DNA from: Watersipora subatra
Lineage: Eukaryota > Bryozoa > Gymnolaemata > Cheilostomatida > Watersiporidae
Assembly (NCBI RefSeq): GCF_963576615.1
Contig: NC_088717.1
Location: 14,576,108-14,640,107 of the forward strand
DNA: 64,000 nt
Reading direction: 5' to 3'
The translations under genes and the position numbers were made by a program. Below, piece after piece: positions 11,813-25,100 of the stretch. Each line of letters begins with the position of its first letter. Within the stretch, counting starts at the first letter, position 1. The notes below the pieces were generated by a model, which was not told where the DNA came from, did not search any database, and was given only the letters and a program-made list of their open reading frames with translations.

Positions 11813-12845
11813 CTGCAAAATAATGCAAGCCAATAACTTTGAGGAACACACGTGTCGACAACGCGTACATAATGATGATTAGTTGCGTTGATGGCATTCA
11901 GTCACCACCAATATAACAGTCAAGCAGCTTTAGATAACTTCTCTTTTTAGGTAAACTAAACTAGACGAGATACCATGTGATCATACGAATTATTTGATTA
12001 GCACCATTTATAGACTCGTACAAGTCAATCCGTACTATATCACTTCTCCAATATGTTAACATAAAAATACCGCTTACAATAGCAAGTAAGCATTAGTGTG
12101 AATTTGTAATTCAATAAAACCGATTAAGCCGATCACATGTAAAAACCACATGGTATTATTGTAGACCACCAGATGCAGTTTGAATGCTAAACAAAATGAT
12201 AAAAATATAATAACTTTACAATGCTCAAAAAAAACTGGCAAGTATCAAATTATTTCAATGACACTTAATGAAAATAACAGAAAAAAGTCGGAAAAATTAA
12301 AAATAGCATATTTTACTAACCGGAATTCAATGGCAGCCACCTTGGAAAAGACAGAAATGCGTATTGACGCGAATATTCGTGGTTTGCTAAATACCACTAA
12401 AATGTATTAAAATGTGTAATTTTAAAAATATAAAAATTAAAATAACATTTTCAAAATTAATTTTGACGTATTTCGTAAATTTAATAATTGCCCTCTGGCA
12501 ATAACAACACTATGTAAAACGAATTCCGGTGTCCAATTTGAATCAGCACGGCCACAAAACGTTTTGTCCAAAGACAACTCGTCTTAATACACTACAAAAA
12601 TTTTTGATTAGCTAGAAGAAAGTATTATGGTATGCGTTTACTGAGCAAACATTTTGATTGATCAGCATAATTTGAATTACATCATCGAATTGAAGCAATT
12701 AAAAGCATTAATTGTTGGAATTTTAAAATAAAAATGTACCATATCATTATTGAAGGTTTGGTCACAATATCTGAAAAAATGCATCTCACATACATAGTTA
12801 GTTTGCTACAACTATGTGGAGTAAACAGCAATTTAATAAAACTGG

Positions 12846-13543
12846 TTTGGTGTGACTACAGACAGAATATATACTCATTTCTATATTCATTTTGAGTTGG
12901 TGTGACTACAGACACGATATATATATACTCATATCTGTACTCATTTTGAGTTGGTGTGATTACAGACAGGATATATACTCGTATCTGTACTCATTTTGAG
13001 TTGGTGTGACTACAGACAGGATATATACTCATATCTATTTATTTTGAGTTGGTGTGACTACAGACAGGATATATACTCATATCTGTACTCATTTTGTGTT
13101 GGTGTGATTACAGACACGATATATACTCATATCTGTACTCATTTTGAGTTAGTGTGACTACAGACAGAATATATACTCATATCTATTTATTTTGAGTTGG
13201 TGTGACTACAGACAGGATATATACTCATATCTGTACTCATTTTGTGTTGGTGTGATTACAGACACGATATATACTCATATCTGTACTCATTTTGAGTTAG
13301 TGTGACTACAGACAGAATATATACTCATATTTATATTCAATTTGAGTTGGTGTGAGTACAGACAGGATATATACTCATATATATTTATTTTGAGTTGGTG
13401 TGAGTACAGACAGGATATATACTCATATCTATTTATTTTGAGTTGGTGTGACTACAGACAGGATATATACTCATATCTGTACTCATTTTGAGTTGGTGTG
13501 ACTGCAGACAGAATATATATTCACATCTAAATTCATTTTGAGT
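12846..13543. repeat. 50-bp minisatellite, about 14 copies
   Basis: The unit begins GAGTTGGTGTGACTACAGAC, followed by AGGATATATACTCATATCTG and TACTCATTTT. Copies vary by substitution and by a shorter TATTTATTTT ending. It lies between RPL21 and USP46. Confidence 0.95.
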
Positions 13544-14595
13544 TGAATAAACGCTTCTTCACGTTCCAATTATCAGTCAGGAGTAAATGTTAATATTAAT
13601 TCAGGTTTTTTGCAATCGATTACATAGTTTGATGGCTGCATATTGAGCTACATGTATGTTACTTGAAGGCCAAAGAAAAAAACAAATTATGACAATGGAT
13701 ACAAAAATAAGAAAATCTAAATGATTGTTGCATTAACTTTAACGTGGCGGACAGCAGCAGATTGTGTTCAAATTATCAGCATATTGAAACCAAAAATTAC
13801 TGCCTGCATCAAAAACTCTTTTTGGCATTTTGACTATAAAACTAGCAGATTATAGACTTTTATTAAACTTCAGATTATATTAGTCTTTTATTAACCTGAT
13901 AATAATACTATTATATATAAAATAATATTGTATATAATTATAATACTATTATATACAGTATGTTAAACTATTACTAAACTGTTTTATTATCTTTTTTAAG
14001 TTTTCAAATAATAAATTGTATGAGGAGTGAGAATTACAGCAATCAAACTAATGCTGCTTTTTAAAAAATACTTAAAAGTGTTTTTAATCCTTTACACAAA
14101 TTATACAACCAAGAAGAATAATGATAATATAAACAAGTCCTAATCTGTGTGTTTATATTGGGAATAAACTGGTGTGTGCGCACATGATGTTTTATTGCAT
14201 GTAATTTATAGGTGAAACATAAAAATTAACAAAAATACAAAAAAAAGCAAAAATACTCTCTGATAGTTTGAGACTACCAGCAGGACAGCCTCGCTGGCAG
14301 TTTGCAGAACAGACACAGTTATGAGTGAGCACCAGTAGCACTCCTGTCATCGACCACTCACAAGCACTCCCCCAGCTTCACTTTTACAACACTTGAAGCC
14401 AAGTCATGTAAGTCAAATCAAGATTTATTGAATAGTTTAGCTGCAGTAAACAACATAAATTTTTGACCATCACTAGTTTTAAAGTATTGCTTGACTTTAA
14501 TCGGGTGCAGTAGCTGTGATCAATTATCATATTTTGAAAATCAACACCTTTAAAAACTTTGATAAATTGCAGTTTAAGCCGGAATTCAAATAGCA

Positions 14596-14740
14596 ACTCA
14601 CTAGCAATTCAATAGCGAATCACATAGCAATTCAGTAGCAAATCAAATAGCAATTCAATAACAGTTCAATAAAAATTCAATAGCAAATCAAATAGCAATT
14701 CAACAGCAGTTCAATAGCAATTCAACAACAGTGGTCACGT
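14596..14740. repeat. 11-12-bp tandem repeat (AGCAATTCAAT)
   Basis: About a dozen imperfect units related to AGCAATTCAAT / AGCAAATCAAAT in head-to-tail order. Confidence 0.85.
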
Positions 14741-15210
14741 ACAAAACTAAACTGTTGCACTCTATAAATCTATATACATTATACTATACAGCGAATACTT
14801 TTTTTAAGTACAGTATTTTATATGAAAACAACAATCTGCAAAAGGAAAATTTTAGTAAATGTATTTATAACTTAACAAAATGATGTTTTTCATTATATGC
14901 CAAAAGGAAAATAAGAAGGTAGAAATCAAGAATTATTGAGTGAGTTGAACAAAACTATTTTAAAAGTTGCTAATCTAATAATATTGCGGATGAGTTGGGA
15001 GAGTGAATTGTAGCTTGTGGTAAAAGAAAGTTCATAAACTACAGCATATGATGGTTGATGTAATATGTTGGTGTCATATGAGTGAAGCGAGAAATGCAAA
15101 TATTCTGGGCGTAGTTTATCAAGGATTTTGGAACTTGTGACGCAAGAGCGAGCAATTTTGTTCAAAGATTTTTTGATGTAAGTGGTACTACGATATTATT
15201 GGTTTGATAA

Positions 15211-15451
15211 TAGGTGTGTTAGTACAAGGTTATCTATTTTGTGATGTAAGTGTTAATATGAGGTTATCTATTTTGATGATGTAAGTGTTAATATGAGGTT
15301 ATCTATTTTGTGATGTAAGTGTTAATACGATGTTACCTATTTTGTGATGTAAGTGTTAATACGAGGTTATCGATTTTGTGATGTAAGTGTTAATACGATG
15401 TTATCTATTTTGTGATGGACATGTAAGTGTTAATAGAGGGCTATTTATTTT
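15211..15451. repeat. 34-bp minisatellite, about 7 copies
   Basis: The unit GATGTAAGTGTTAATACGAG plus GTTATCTATTTTGT is repeated head to tail with few changes, about 0.7 kb upstream of the USP46 start codon. Confidence 0.9.
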
Positions 15452-16184
15452 TTATGAAAACTAAAATTTGTGGCGCAAGGCAAGGTTTTTAGTATCTAAA
15501 TTACCTATTCATTTAAAGCTTGTTAATTTACTAAATCATGCTTATAAATTGTTTGTTTTTTAATTTCTATTGATTTAGAAACTTTATTAATGTTTTATTT
15601 GCTGTTTTAGTCGAGGCATGGCAGCTTTTGTGGTTGTAAATTCTGTCTACCCTCCCGACAAGTTACAACAATTCAGTTATCTGTAAATGTAAAGTTGCTG
15701 ACACTTGATGACACTCAAAGCTCCTTAATGATCATGATACCAAGTTCTCAAAAATAATTCTTAAATCGAAACTAAACTTTAATACTTCACTGGCTGATAA
15801 TACAATAACTGCAAACATAAATCAATCAATACCAATATTATTAACTAATCGAAAGTAGCTCAATATTAACACTGGTAGACTCTACTCTAACAATTACTAA
15901 CAATTGAAATATAACATGAACAAAAATCAATTTAAATATTCTAATTTTTAAAAACAGTTCCCCAAGCAAGTATATAAGCCGAATAATACTGTAGTTGTCT
16001 GTCCTTTTTTATTGATATCGATCGGCGAGAGCATCATCAAATGCTTTGTTGGACGCTCATAATTGTGGCCGAGTTATTTTAAAATTGCATGGGCGTGATC
16101 TTCAAACCAGGAGAGAAACAAAATATTAATTGCAACTGTGTTGTGCTTCGCAAAAAGGATTATATCTATTGTTAGTTTTCAGCC

Positions 16185-16187
16185 ATG
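16185..16187 (+). CDS. USP46: USP46 exon 1 coding part (start codon only)
   Basis: TTTTCAGCC/ATG is followed directly by donor GTACGT. An in-frame TAG lies 12 bases upstream. The family commonly has an intron directly after this Met, as seen in the human M/G junction. Confidence 0.8.
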
Positions 16188-19100
16188 GTACGTTTACTAC
16201 ATAGTAGTGTGCAGCAACTAGGATTCATCTTTTTATACATTTAAGATTCCATTTGACGATTTTTACACTTTTTAATGATGGAATGTTGTTTACAATTCTC
16301 ATGATTTCTCTTATTTTTGCTGTTTATAATACGTTATTATGGTAACTACAGGGTGCTGGAGCTTCTAGACTTGTAGATGACATTGGAGACCGATTTCCTG
16401 ACAACGAACATTTCTTTGGATTAATAAATGTATGTTTTATTTTGTTTTGGTGCCTGATTTTGTGGCTTCGGAACTGGTTTGCTAGGCAGTACGAAATATG
16501 TTCGTTTGGTGTTCGATGAGCAAAAAAGGAAATCTTCTATCATAAGAAAGCGATTTTTGTAGAGTTAGCGCCTTAAGAAATATGAGCATATGCATGCAAG
16601 ATATGGAAGCATAGGTAATCTTAGCCTACATTGTTTTCTGTGTTTATTTTTATTAGGGCAAAAGAGATGTGCATAAACAAAAATATGCTTGATTGCAGTC
16701 ACATATAGATCAAGCAAATGCATATATAGCTAACATATTGAAAACTTAACTCTATATTCTTCCTTAGTGCTTTTATCAGCATTGTACAATGCAACCATTT
16801 CCAACCACTAAAGCTTAGGCCTACAACCAGCTGTCATCTATCATCAGTTAGTTGTATAACAATAACAATAAGAATGGTTGTATGGCTATAAACATTTACT
16901 TTTGTCAATTCTTTTACCGCTAAACAAACTGGTGAGCAAAGTGGGAAATGTTTTTGTGAGTAGTATACTGTGTTTGTTACAGTTTGGGAACACATGCTAT
17001 TGCAATTCGGTATTGCAAGCCTTATTCTTCTGCCAACCATTCCGAGAAAGAGTGCTAATTCATAGACAGCAACAAAAGAGCAGCAAAAAGGAAAGTCTGT
17101 TATCCTGTCTATGTGACCTTTTTTATCTGATCACAACTCAGAAGAGAAAAGTTGGTAAAATCTCACCAAAGAAGTTTATCACCAAACTAAGAAAAGAGAA
17201 TGGTTAGTTATTTATGAAATTTCCATACGGCGATATGGTAGCGACACACCCCCACATGAGGCTGCAATGCTATCATGGAAACAGTTTTGTTGCTCTCATT
17301 CTATCGTGATTCAGAGCCGCTGTTCGGCAGGAAGCCCTCGTGTGATGCGCCATCTTTATCCCATGAAAACTGCCTTAGCGACCAACGACATCGAACTTGT
17401 GTGCGCGCATAGGTACGCTTTCCTGCTGCTTCATATGCAGACATATGCCTTGACCTAAAACTGTCGAATAGCCATCGCTACACTATAGAAGCATGATCTG
17501 CTTGTCAGCACAGCATGGCGCTTCATCACTGGCACACTCAGGTGTCACTATCCTATCACTATATAGAAACTTAGTGATAATATGCCTTCACTCTGCTTCG
17601 TTATAGAGAATATGATGGTGGCAAACTTAGGCATGCGCAAAATCAATTATGTGCACACAACTCCGTGTTAGTCTGGTATACCTGATTTTTCAGATAGTGG
17701 GCTTTACAGTTTCATCTAATAATACTACACATTAGATAGATGGCTCACTGATGATACTGATCTAAATCCTAGTGATTATCTATTGAAAAAAGTTTGTTTA
17801 GGGTCTGTTTTGCTATTTCGGTATATATCTCTGTTATAGCATTAAACAGCTGAGTGAAGTTTAGAACTGATGAATTCTTATTGAAACATGTTGTAGATTG
17901 TACAAGCCATAAATGCGTCATCTCAAATTAGCATCTAGCGCAGGATGTAACAAAAACACAAGATCTTACTACATAAGCTGTCTTAAATATTATTATATAA
18001 AAAAGTTATTATTGAACCATTGGAGGCAAATCTACGTATGTTTGGCTTAGTTATGAATGGAAGATGAAATGTCATTAAACTTTCTTGCTGTACCTCCTTT
18101 ACTGCTATATGATTTATAAAATATATAGTATAGCTCAGTTTCTTGCTAGCAACCTGCTGTGTAAAGTTGATAGATTTACTGTAGACATCAAGCACTAGCT
18201 AGACAATTTTATAATATTTTGCAGAGAGCTTTGATAACTTCATTCAACAAGATGCTCAGGAATTCCTCAATTACTTGCTAAACACCATAGCCGACACAGT
18301 GCAAGGTAGGAATACTGCACATGTTGATTTAAATTTCTATGTAATTGTATAATTCGATCATGTTCATGGTAATTAGGTGTTGTCTCTCCGATTAAAGGTA
18401 ATAGTGTCAGACAACTCTTCGCTAGCCAAGTTGCTCTCAGGATTACATGTGACAATTCAGCACAGATATGTACAGTCATACCTCAACATACCAGCTTAAT
18501 GCGCTCTGGGACTGAGCTTGTATGTCAATTTTCTAATATTTCAAAGCAATTTTTCCTCTATAAACTTACTAAATACAAAGTAATTCATTTCAATACTATG
18601 AAAAAACCACCTAAAACAGGATATTACGTTGAAAAAATGTTTTTCATTGTTGTAATTCAGTACCTGCGCTCACAAAGTAACAAATGCTTATTACGTGGTT
18701 ATAATCTGCAATAAAATTAAAATGTAACATTGCTATGTACAGTGCTGTATGGAGTTCCTACCTTCGAGACGGGCGTAGTGGCTAACCGTGGTGTGAGAGA
18801 GAGACTTGATAGCAACTTGTTTAGTACACTAGACTTTTGCGACGCTACGTAACATAAACTCTGAATTCGTCTTAATTTTTTATTATTAGTTTTTGGCTTA
18901 GCGCTTTTTGTCTTGCTTTCACTATAACTTTTAGCCAAACCTTTTAAAGCTTTTTTCAAACTGATTCGGCTGTTGTTTTCGAAAACGGCCTTTTGCATAC
19001 TTGGCCATTTAGTGGCCATCGAGAACTGGGTCATATCTTAAAGGTTTTTCCTATCTCAAGGCAAAAACGGCTCGAAATTTTTCTCGTACGTATAATAATA

Positions 19101-22100
19101 TTACTAGTTATAATAATCTGACCATTACAAAATATGCTAGGTAACTTTACTAAGCGAAGTTACTTGGGTACTAAATTAAAACTTTCGATGAATGAAAACG
19201 TTTTGATTATCTTTTCTAAAAAACAGATCAATTGTTTTTTTAATATATTTTGTTATTGTATAAAATTGTTATTATAATATGAGGTGGGATGTTATGAAAA
19301 CTAGTTGTTATCGCAGCACCTGGTCTATCTCACACAATCATTTAAACTAAAGCAATTATATGTATTCACTTCGGGGTTTTAAGGAGGTTCAAAGGACTCT
19401 GTCAGTAGCAAGCATGAAAGCAAACACGAAGTCAAAGATGATGCTGATGGTGGAACAAAGAAGCCCGAGTCTACGTGGGTGCATGAACTGTTTCAGGGAA
19501 CATTTACAAATGAAACTCGATGTTTAAATTGTGAGACGGTGAGTTTAACTGAACAATATGATGTTGCTGATCACTGAAACAGGTTTTATTAATATTATTA
19601 CTAGTACCTTGGCCGTGTGAGTGTGCCTCTAGTGTACCGTGAGAGCTCGTAATGAGTAATAAGTATATGCATAGTTAATTAGTGAAGTGGCAAGGTGCCC
19701 GAATGGTGTAGTAGTTAGGACGCCAGCCTGTAAATTGTAGTATCCGGGTTCAATCTTCTTGCGAGGCAATTTTTTTCGTGCGTTTAGCGTTTCTTTCATC
19801 GCACAGACATCAATTTTATTATAGGAAAGATTATCTGTTTTAAAGCTTTTCTGTTTTGCTAAAGGTACCTAACAGCATTTGGAAAGGTACCTCTTGCCAA
19901 TTTCCGAATTTGTTGAATTAAATTCTCAAGCTCCGAGTTTTTTGTTCAGCATTCAAAGAAATTATAGATTTGGTGTTCTAACTGTAATTTATTTCGAGAT
20001 CTGAGACGTTCAGCATTCAATGTTAAACTTCAATATTGCTTGTGTATGATTCAGTCAAGCGTTTACACGCACTTGCTAACAACCCTTGTAAGAATTTGTG
20101 TATATGCCTCAACTAATTCTGTAGGGATGGACATGGGAGTTGTTCGAACAGGTCACTTGATTTGAAAAGCTTGCTTCATTGCTCTAGTCTACCAGCCTGC
20201 TAGATAGCATACTTTTGATAGATGTAAGAAATTATATTGAGTTGTTTGGGTCATGTGGGGCTGGTTACTTGTTGCACCATTAGAGTTCAGCTGTGCCGTA
20301 GAGCTGTTCAACATATCTATGGGTGCGGTGACGAAGTGCTGAGTTGTAATGATGCTCGTATTCAGCCTCACTAGGGACTCAGTTAGGCTGCCTTGTGGTA
20401 CGAACGCTGCAGTTGTCAACCTTTGATTCTGTGCGAACAGTAGAAGTTTTAGTGAACTACTGTAAATCTGAATGTATGACTTACTAGGTGGTCAGTGGAG
20501 ATGATGTTATGTATGATATGATATGTTATGTACAGTTGATAGAGTGCGCTCTCATTATGTGAGTGTTTTTGTCGACATTTGTCAACAGGTGAGCAGTAAG
20601 GATGAAGATTTCCTTGACTTGTCAGTAGATGTTGAGAACAACACGTCCATAACACACTGTCTGCGGGGTTTCTCGAGCACAGAGACATTGCGTAGTGAAC
20701 AGAAATACTACTGTGAGGTCTGCTGTAGCAAACAGGAGGCGCAGAAAAGGTCAGTAGAACAGTTTCTACTTGTTTTCTTAAAGAACTGCCATTTAATTGG
20801 TGTTCATGTTCTAAAAGTTGGAGTTGGTTTAAAATGGAAAGTCTTGATATTAGTCGGTTTATACTGTTTTGCCGAAGCAAATTTTTGAATCACTCTATGA
20901 TGGCTCACTCTATGGGTTAATGAATGTTTTAAAGTGTAATAACTGTAGCGGCCACGCTTAAGCTGTATCAAGTTTGTCAGCACGGATTGCAGAATTCAAA
21001 AACTCAGCAATCTTTTTTTATTTTGTAGTTTTATGATTTATAGACACTTTTTTTTAGTTTTACGCACCATATTTATTGTTTTTTGTTGAATACTACACTT
21101 TGACAACAACCAGATCTAGCATTTGTGGCCGACTTTTCCATGAGCGTTCGTTTCTGGATATGGTCGATCTTTAAAATTTGCATAACAACATTTACTAGTA
21201 TATTGAAGCAACAATTAGCATTCCTTACTGACACATCAATCTATAATCGATATTCTAAGGCAGCAACATTTGGTTGATTAAAATTTCACTGTCAGTATTA
21301 GACTAGTTGATACATTGCATGATTTTTTGATAAGATTTGGCTGAAACCTTTGCGATGTAATATTTTGATAACTTTTATCACACTTCAAATAATTTTAGAA
21401 TGAGAATTAAAAAGCTTCCACAGATTCTTGCGCTGCACTTAAAAAGGTTTAAATACGTCGGACAGATACAGAGGAAGCTTTCATACAGAGTCGTCTTTCC
21501 ATTTGAGTTGCGTTTGTTCAATACAGTAAGTATACAATATCCATAGGAGTTGTCTGTTCAATACAGTATGTAATGCCCTTATAAGACGTCTGTTCAATAC
21601 AATGAGTATCTAATGCCTTAGGAGTTGTCTGTTCAATACAGTAGGTGTATGATGCCCAATAGTGCTGCCAGATAACTTGCATGATGTTACAATATCTTTA
21701 ATGAATTGGTTTTACTACATAAATTTAACAAAATCAATCGTCTTTTTAGTTTCTGTTGACAGTTCTATTAGCGCTAGGTTGACTCAATATATATTTGTAT
21801 GCTTTTTACATGTTAGTCTTAAGGTTTGGTATCTTTGTAGATTATCCATAGCGTATAGTGATGCGGGCTTATGTCAATAGTCTAGTCTTAGCATCAGGAG
21901 GATCGGTTCATGCTAAGTCAAGGCTTCTCTCAGTCAAATGGCATTATATAACATGGTACTTTTATGTTACAGTCTGATGACGCTTACAACCCTGAGCAGT
22001 TGTATGACCTAGTAGCAGTCGTAGTGCATTGTGGGATCAGTCCCAACAGAGGTCACTATATATCACTAGTGAAGAGTCACGGACTCTGGCTCTTATTTGA

Positions 22101-25100
22101 TGATGACACAGTTGAGGTATGTTGCTCTTTAATTAAATGCAAAGATAACTTTAATTTTAATTTAGGTTGTGCTACAGAATTACATAAATGCATTTTTATT
22201 TGTGTAGTTGCTGTGCAGGTTCTATACATAGTGCTTGAGCCAAGTTAAAACCGCTTTTTGGAAACGGTCGACCGAAAGTTTAAAAATTTTTGTCAGGTTG
22301 TAAAACTAACAGCCATGTTGAGTTGACAAAAAAATGTTTGCTGGACTCTTATGGATTTGTTGGAGTTGTTTGCTCTTCATTGCTATACGGGTAGAGAAAC
22401 ATTCGACATCTGTTGTGAAAAGTACTCATGCATCTGTGTGGTTATACTGAATGATTTTAAAGCTTGGTGCTTGAGCAAAAACAACAAAATATTGGTCTAT
22501 TGTGTAGCTTGAAATGTGTACTATATTACAGTACTAGATGAATGCCCAGGCTTGCTCGAGTAATAAAAGTCTTTGTGCAAGAAACATATTTTTATTTAAC
22601 ATATAACAACAGTTACCATTCTAACTTTCAAACTTCATATCATGAGAAAATTGTTTTGTGCAGTTCAAATGAATTAAGAAAAAAAAACAATGAGTACATG
22701 GAAGTGTGTGTAAAAAAAGGTTACAGTTGCAGCAGAAGCTCGTTATACTCAAAGTTTTGATGGACGATACTGATACAAACGTAAAAATGAGATATCAGAT
22801 TTTCTTTGTCTGATACTTTGTCTGACCGAATGGAAAGAAAATGTAGAGGCAATTCCTACTCCAGATAACACAATCGTCCACGTAAAATGTATTTAGCTTT
22901 TACAGATTTTCTAAACCCGGAAAGATGAGTGTAATGGCACATTTGAAATTGAAACGGCACATTTGAAAATTACAAATTGAAAAAAATCGGTGATGGTAAA
23001 AAAGACTTAAAAAACTTTCTTAAGAAAAACAAACGCAAAAAGGTAATATGAATTAATAATAGAAAGTGCATGTTCAGCGTGTTTGCTATGGCAATAAGGA
23101 TAGATGAAGAGCTTAGAATGTTAAGAATGACTTAGCTTGTGGTTCTGCGTGTTTAGTAGTAGACCAATGGTTTGAATGCCTTATGTGTTCAAATCCAGTA
23201 CAAAGGTGATTTTTCGTTGCTGTAATTTGATCGCTATAACTGGACAGACAGACAAACACTGAGGTTTATATAATTATATATAGATGTGCGTTTTATATGC
23301 ATTTATTCGCACTCATTTAAAACTATAGTCATCGTCATGTTAGCTTCGAACATTTTTATCGCGACTAAATCGGGTTTCGACTAGAAAATTTGAAATTTTT
23401 GCACCTCAGATTTTGAACAAAAATTGGGCTTTCGACTGAATCGAAAGAAGAATAATTTTTTATGTCATATTTAGTAAAAACAGAAAACAAGAAATTTTTT
23501 TGGCATCTTTTTTATTTCTTACAATCTTTGCTAGGCTACTTTACTGTACTCTTCCATTAGAGTGCTTTTAGATCATACTCTTATAGTGCGTTAGTCTTCG
23601 CTTTTTTATGTTTATATATATATCTATATATCTATATTTAATGTTTATCTTAAAATTGGTAAAAATACAACATGCAAAATGTTGATGTTTTTTCATGCTT
23701 TTTGATAGGAAATCATTTGTTAAAATAAAACACGCAGTATTTCTGCACTTTTTATTTATGGTATACTGTAGACAAGACTCTGAGTAAACCAGGCTGGGGT
23801 ACGAGTTGCTACTGATACAGCTCTACAGTCATAGACCTATTAACTATACTAGTATAGTTAAGTTACTAGTTACTAGTTTAGTTACCCTAATTGGTCTATG
23901 ACTGTCTACAGTACACTCCTCAATCTAGTCTATCAATAGGTTTCTTATTAGACAGTCACTGTATTTTGCGTATTACCTGTTGTTGTATTACATCTATTTA
24001 CAGATCATAAATTGGCCTTAAAATAGTTGTTTTCTAGACATGGAACTTTGTAGCAAAACTGCTCAGATTTAGAACAAATCGCTTTTCGAGCAGCCTTCTG
24101 GAACAGGTTATGGTCAAAAGCTGAAGCTTAGCTGTAAATGCAAGCAAGCTTTATACAGTTACATGTATTTGCCACTCGCACTAACCAGTTGTACAATCAT
24201 GAACACGCATTTCATCATCAACCACGTATCACACAGGTGCTCCCAGCTCATACGATGTATTGAATGTTAAACTAATAATGTAGATTTAGTAGCATGGGTA
24301 TTCCAGAAAAAATAATTGCTTGCAATCCTCATGTGTTATTCTAGGCTATCATTCTTTCCCATTATTCTTGCTATCAGCAGTGTGTGGAACTAGACAACGA
24401 CAAGTTGGAGTTGTCTTTCTTTTCAATCAAAAACTTCTCACCCCTTATTACAATTTTCACTTCTCTCTTTTTTTTTGAATTTTTTGTTTCTGTGAACAAA
24501 AATTGAATTTTTCTGTATAGTTTACCAGACTATGTCATCTGTCTTTCCTAGTTGTACACTTTATCTACATACATGCCTCGCATAGTGTGTGTCAAATGTT
24601 GGTTGATGTATGCGCACCCATGAACCAACATTTGATAAGTGAACACTCTTTTGATCTAGTAAGTATGCTGTCTGATTCCTTGTGCTGAGACAAGTTAAAA
24701 CCTCTTCGCACTTTTCAACAAAGTCTTTCTAATTTTTGGATGTTCAATTGAATTTTGCTACACTTTCAAGAGTTCTTATGCTTGATATGAGAAACTGACA
24801 GCATGCGTTGTTCATTCAGAAAAAGATTTCTTTGGCGGTTATATTAAGATATAAATTTACCTTTTGGATACAAGCATGTAGCTCAGGCATTGGTTTTGTA
24901 CATAGTCAATTTTACATCACCATTCCTAGAGTGGCTCTGTCATGTTAGTATCTTGCTACAACAATCGCTTGTTTCTATCATTAGCCAATAGGATGAGAGC
25001 TACTGTAAATACCAATACATGTCCTCGTTCTGTTAGTGCCCATAAAACTTCTGGTTACCGACTATAGCCAGACTTGGCACAGCTGCAAGTCCCACAAATT

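Larger units (their letters stand above)
11813..16184. other. Divergent intergenic region between RPL21 and USP46
   Basis: About 4.4 kb separate the two coding starts. It should hold both promoters and the untranslated first exon of RPL21. Visible content is three tandem-repeat arrays (12846-13543, 14596-14740, 15211-15451) and AT-rich unique sequence. TATATAAG at 15970-15977 is a possible TATA box about 210 bp before the USP46 start codon. Confidence 0.6.

Noticed and set aside
12338-12352. CTTTTCCAAG/GTGGCT as the RPL21 5'TOP exon
   Set aside because: The pyrimidine start and donor are suggestive, but the exon would be only ten bases long and nothing else supports it.
19695-19768. Functional tRNA gene
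   Set aside because: A and B boxes are present, but the acceptor and T stems do not pair.
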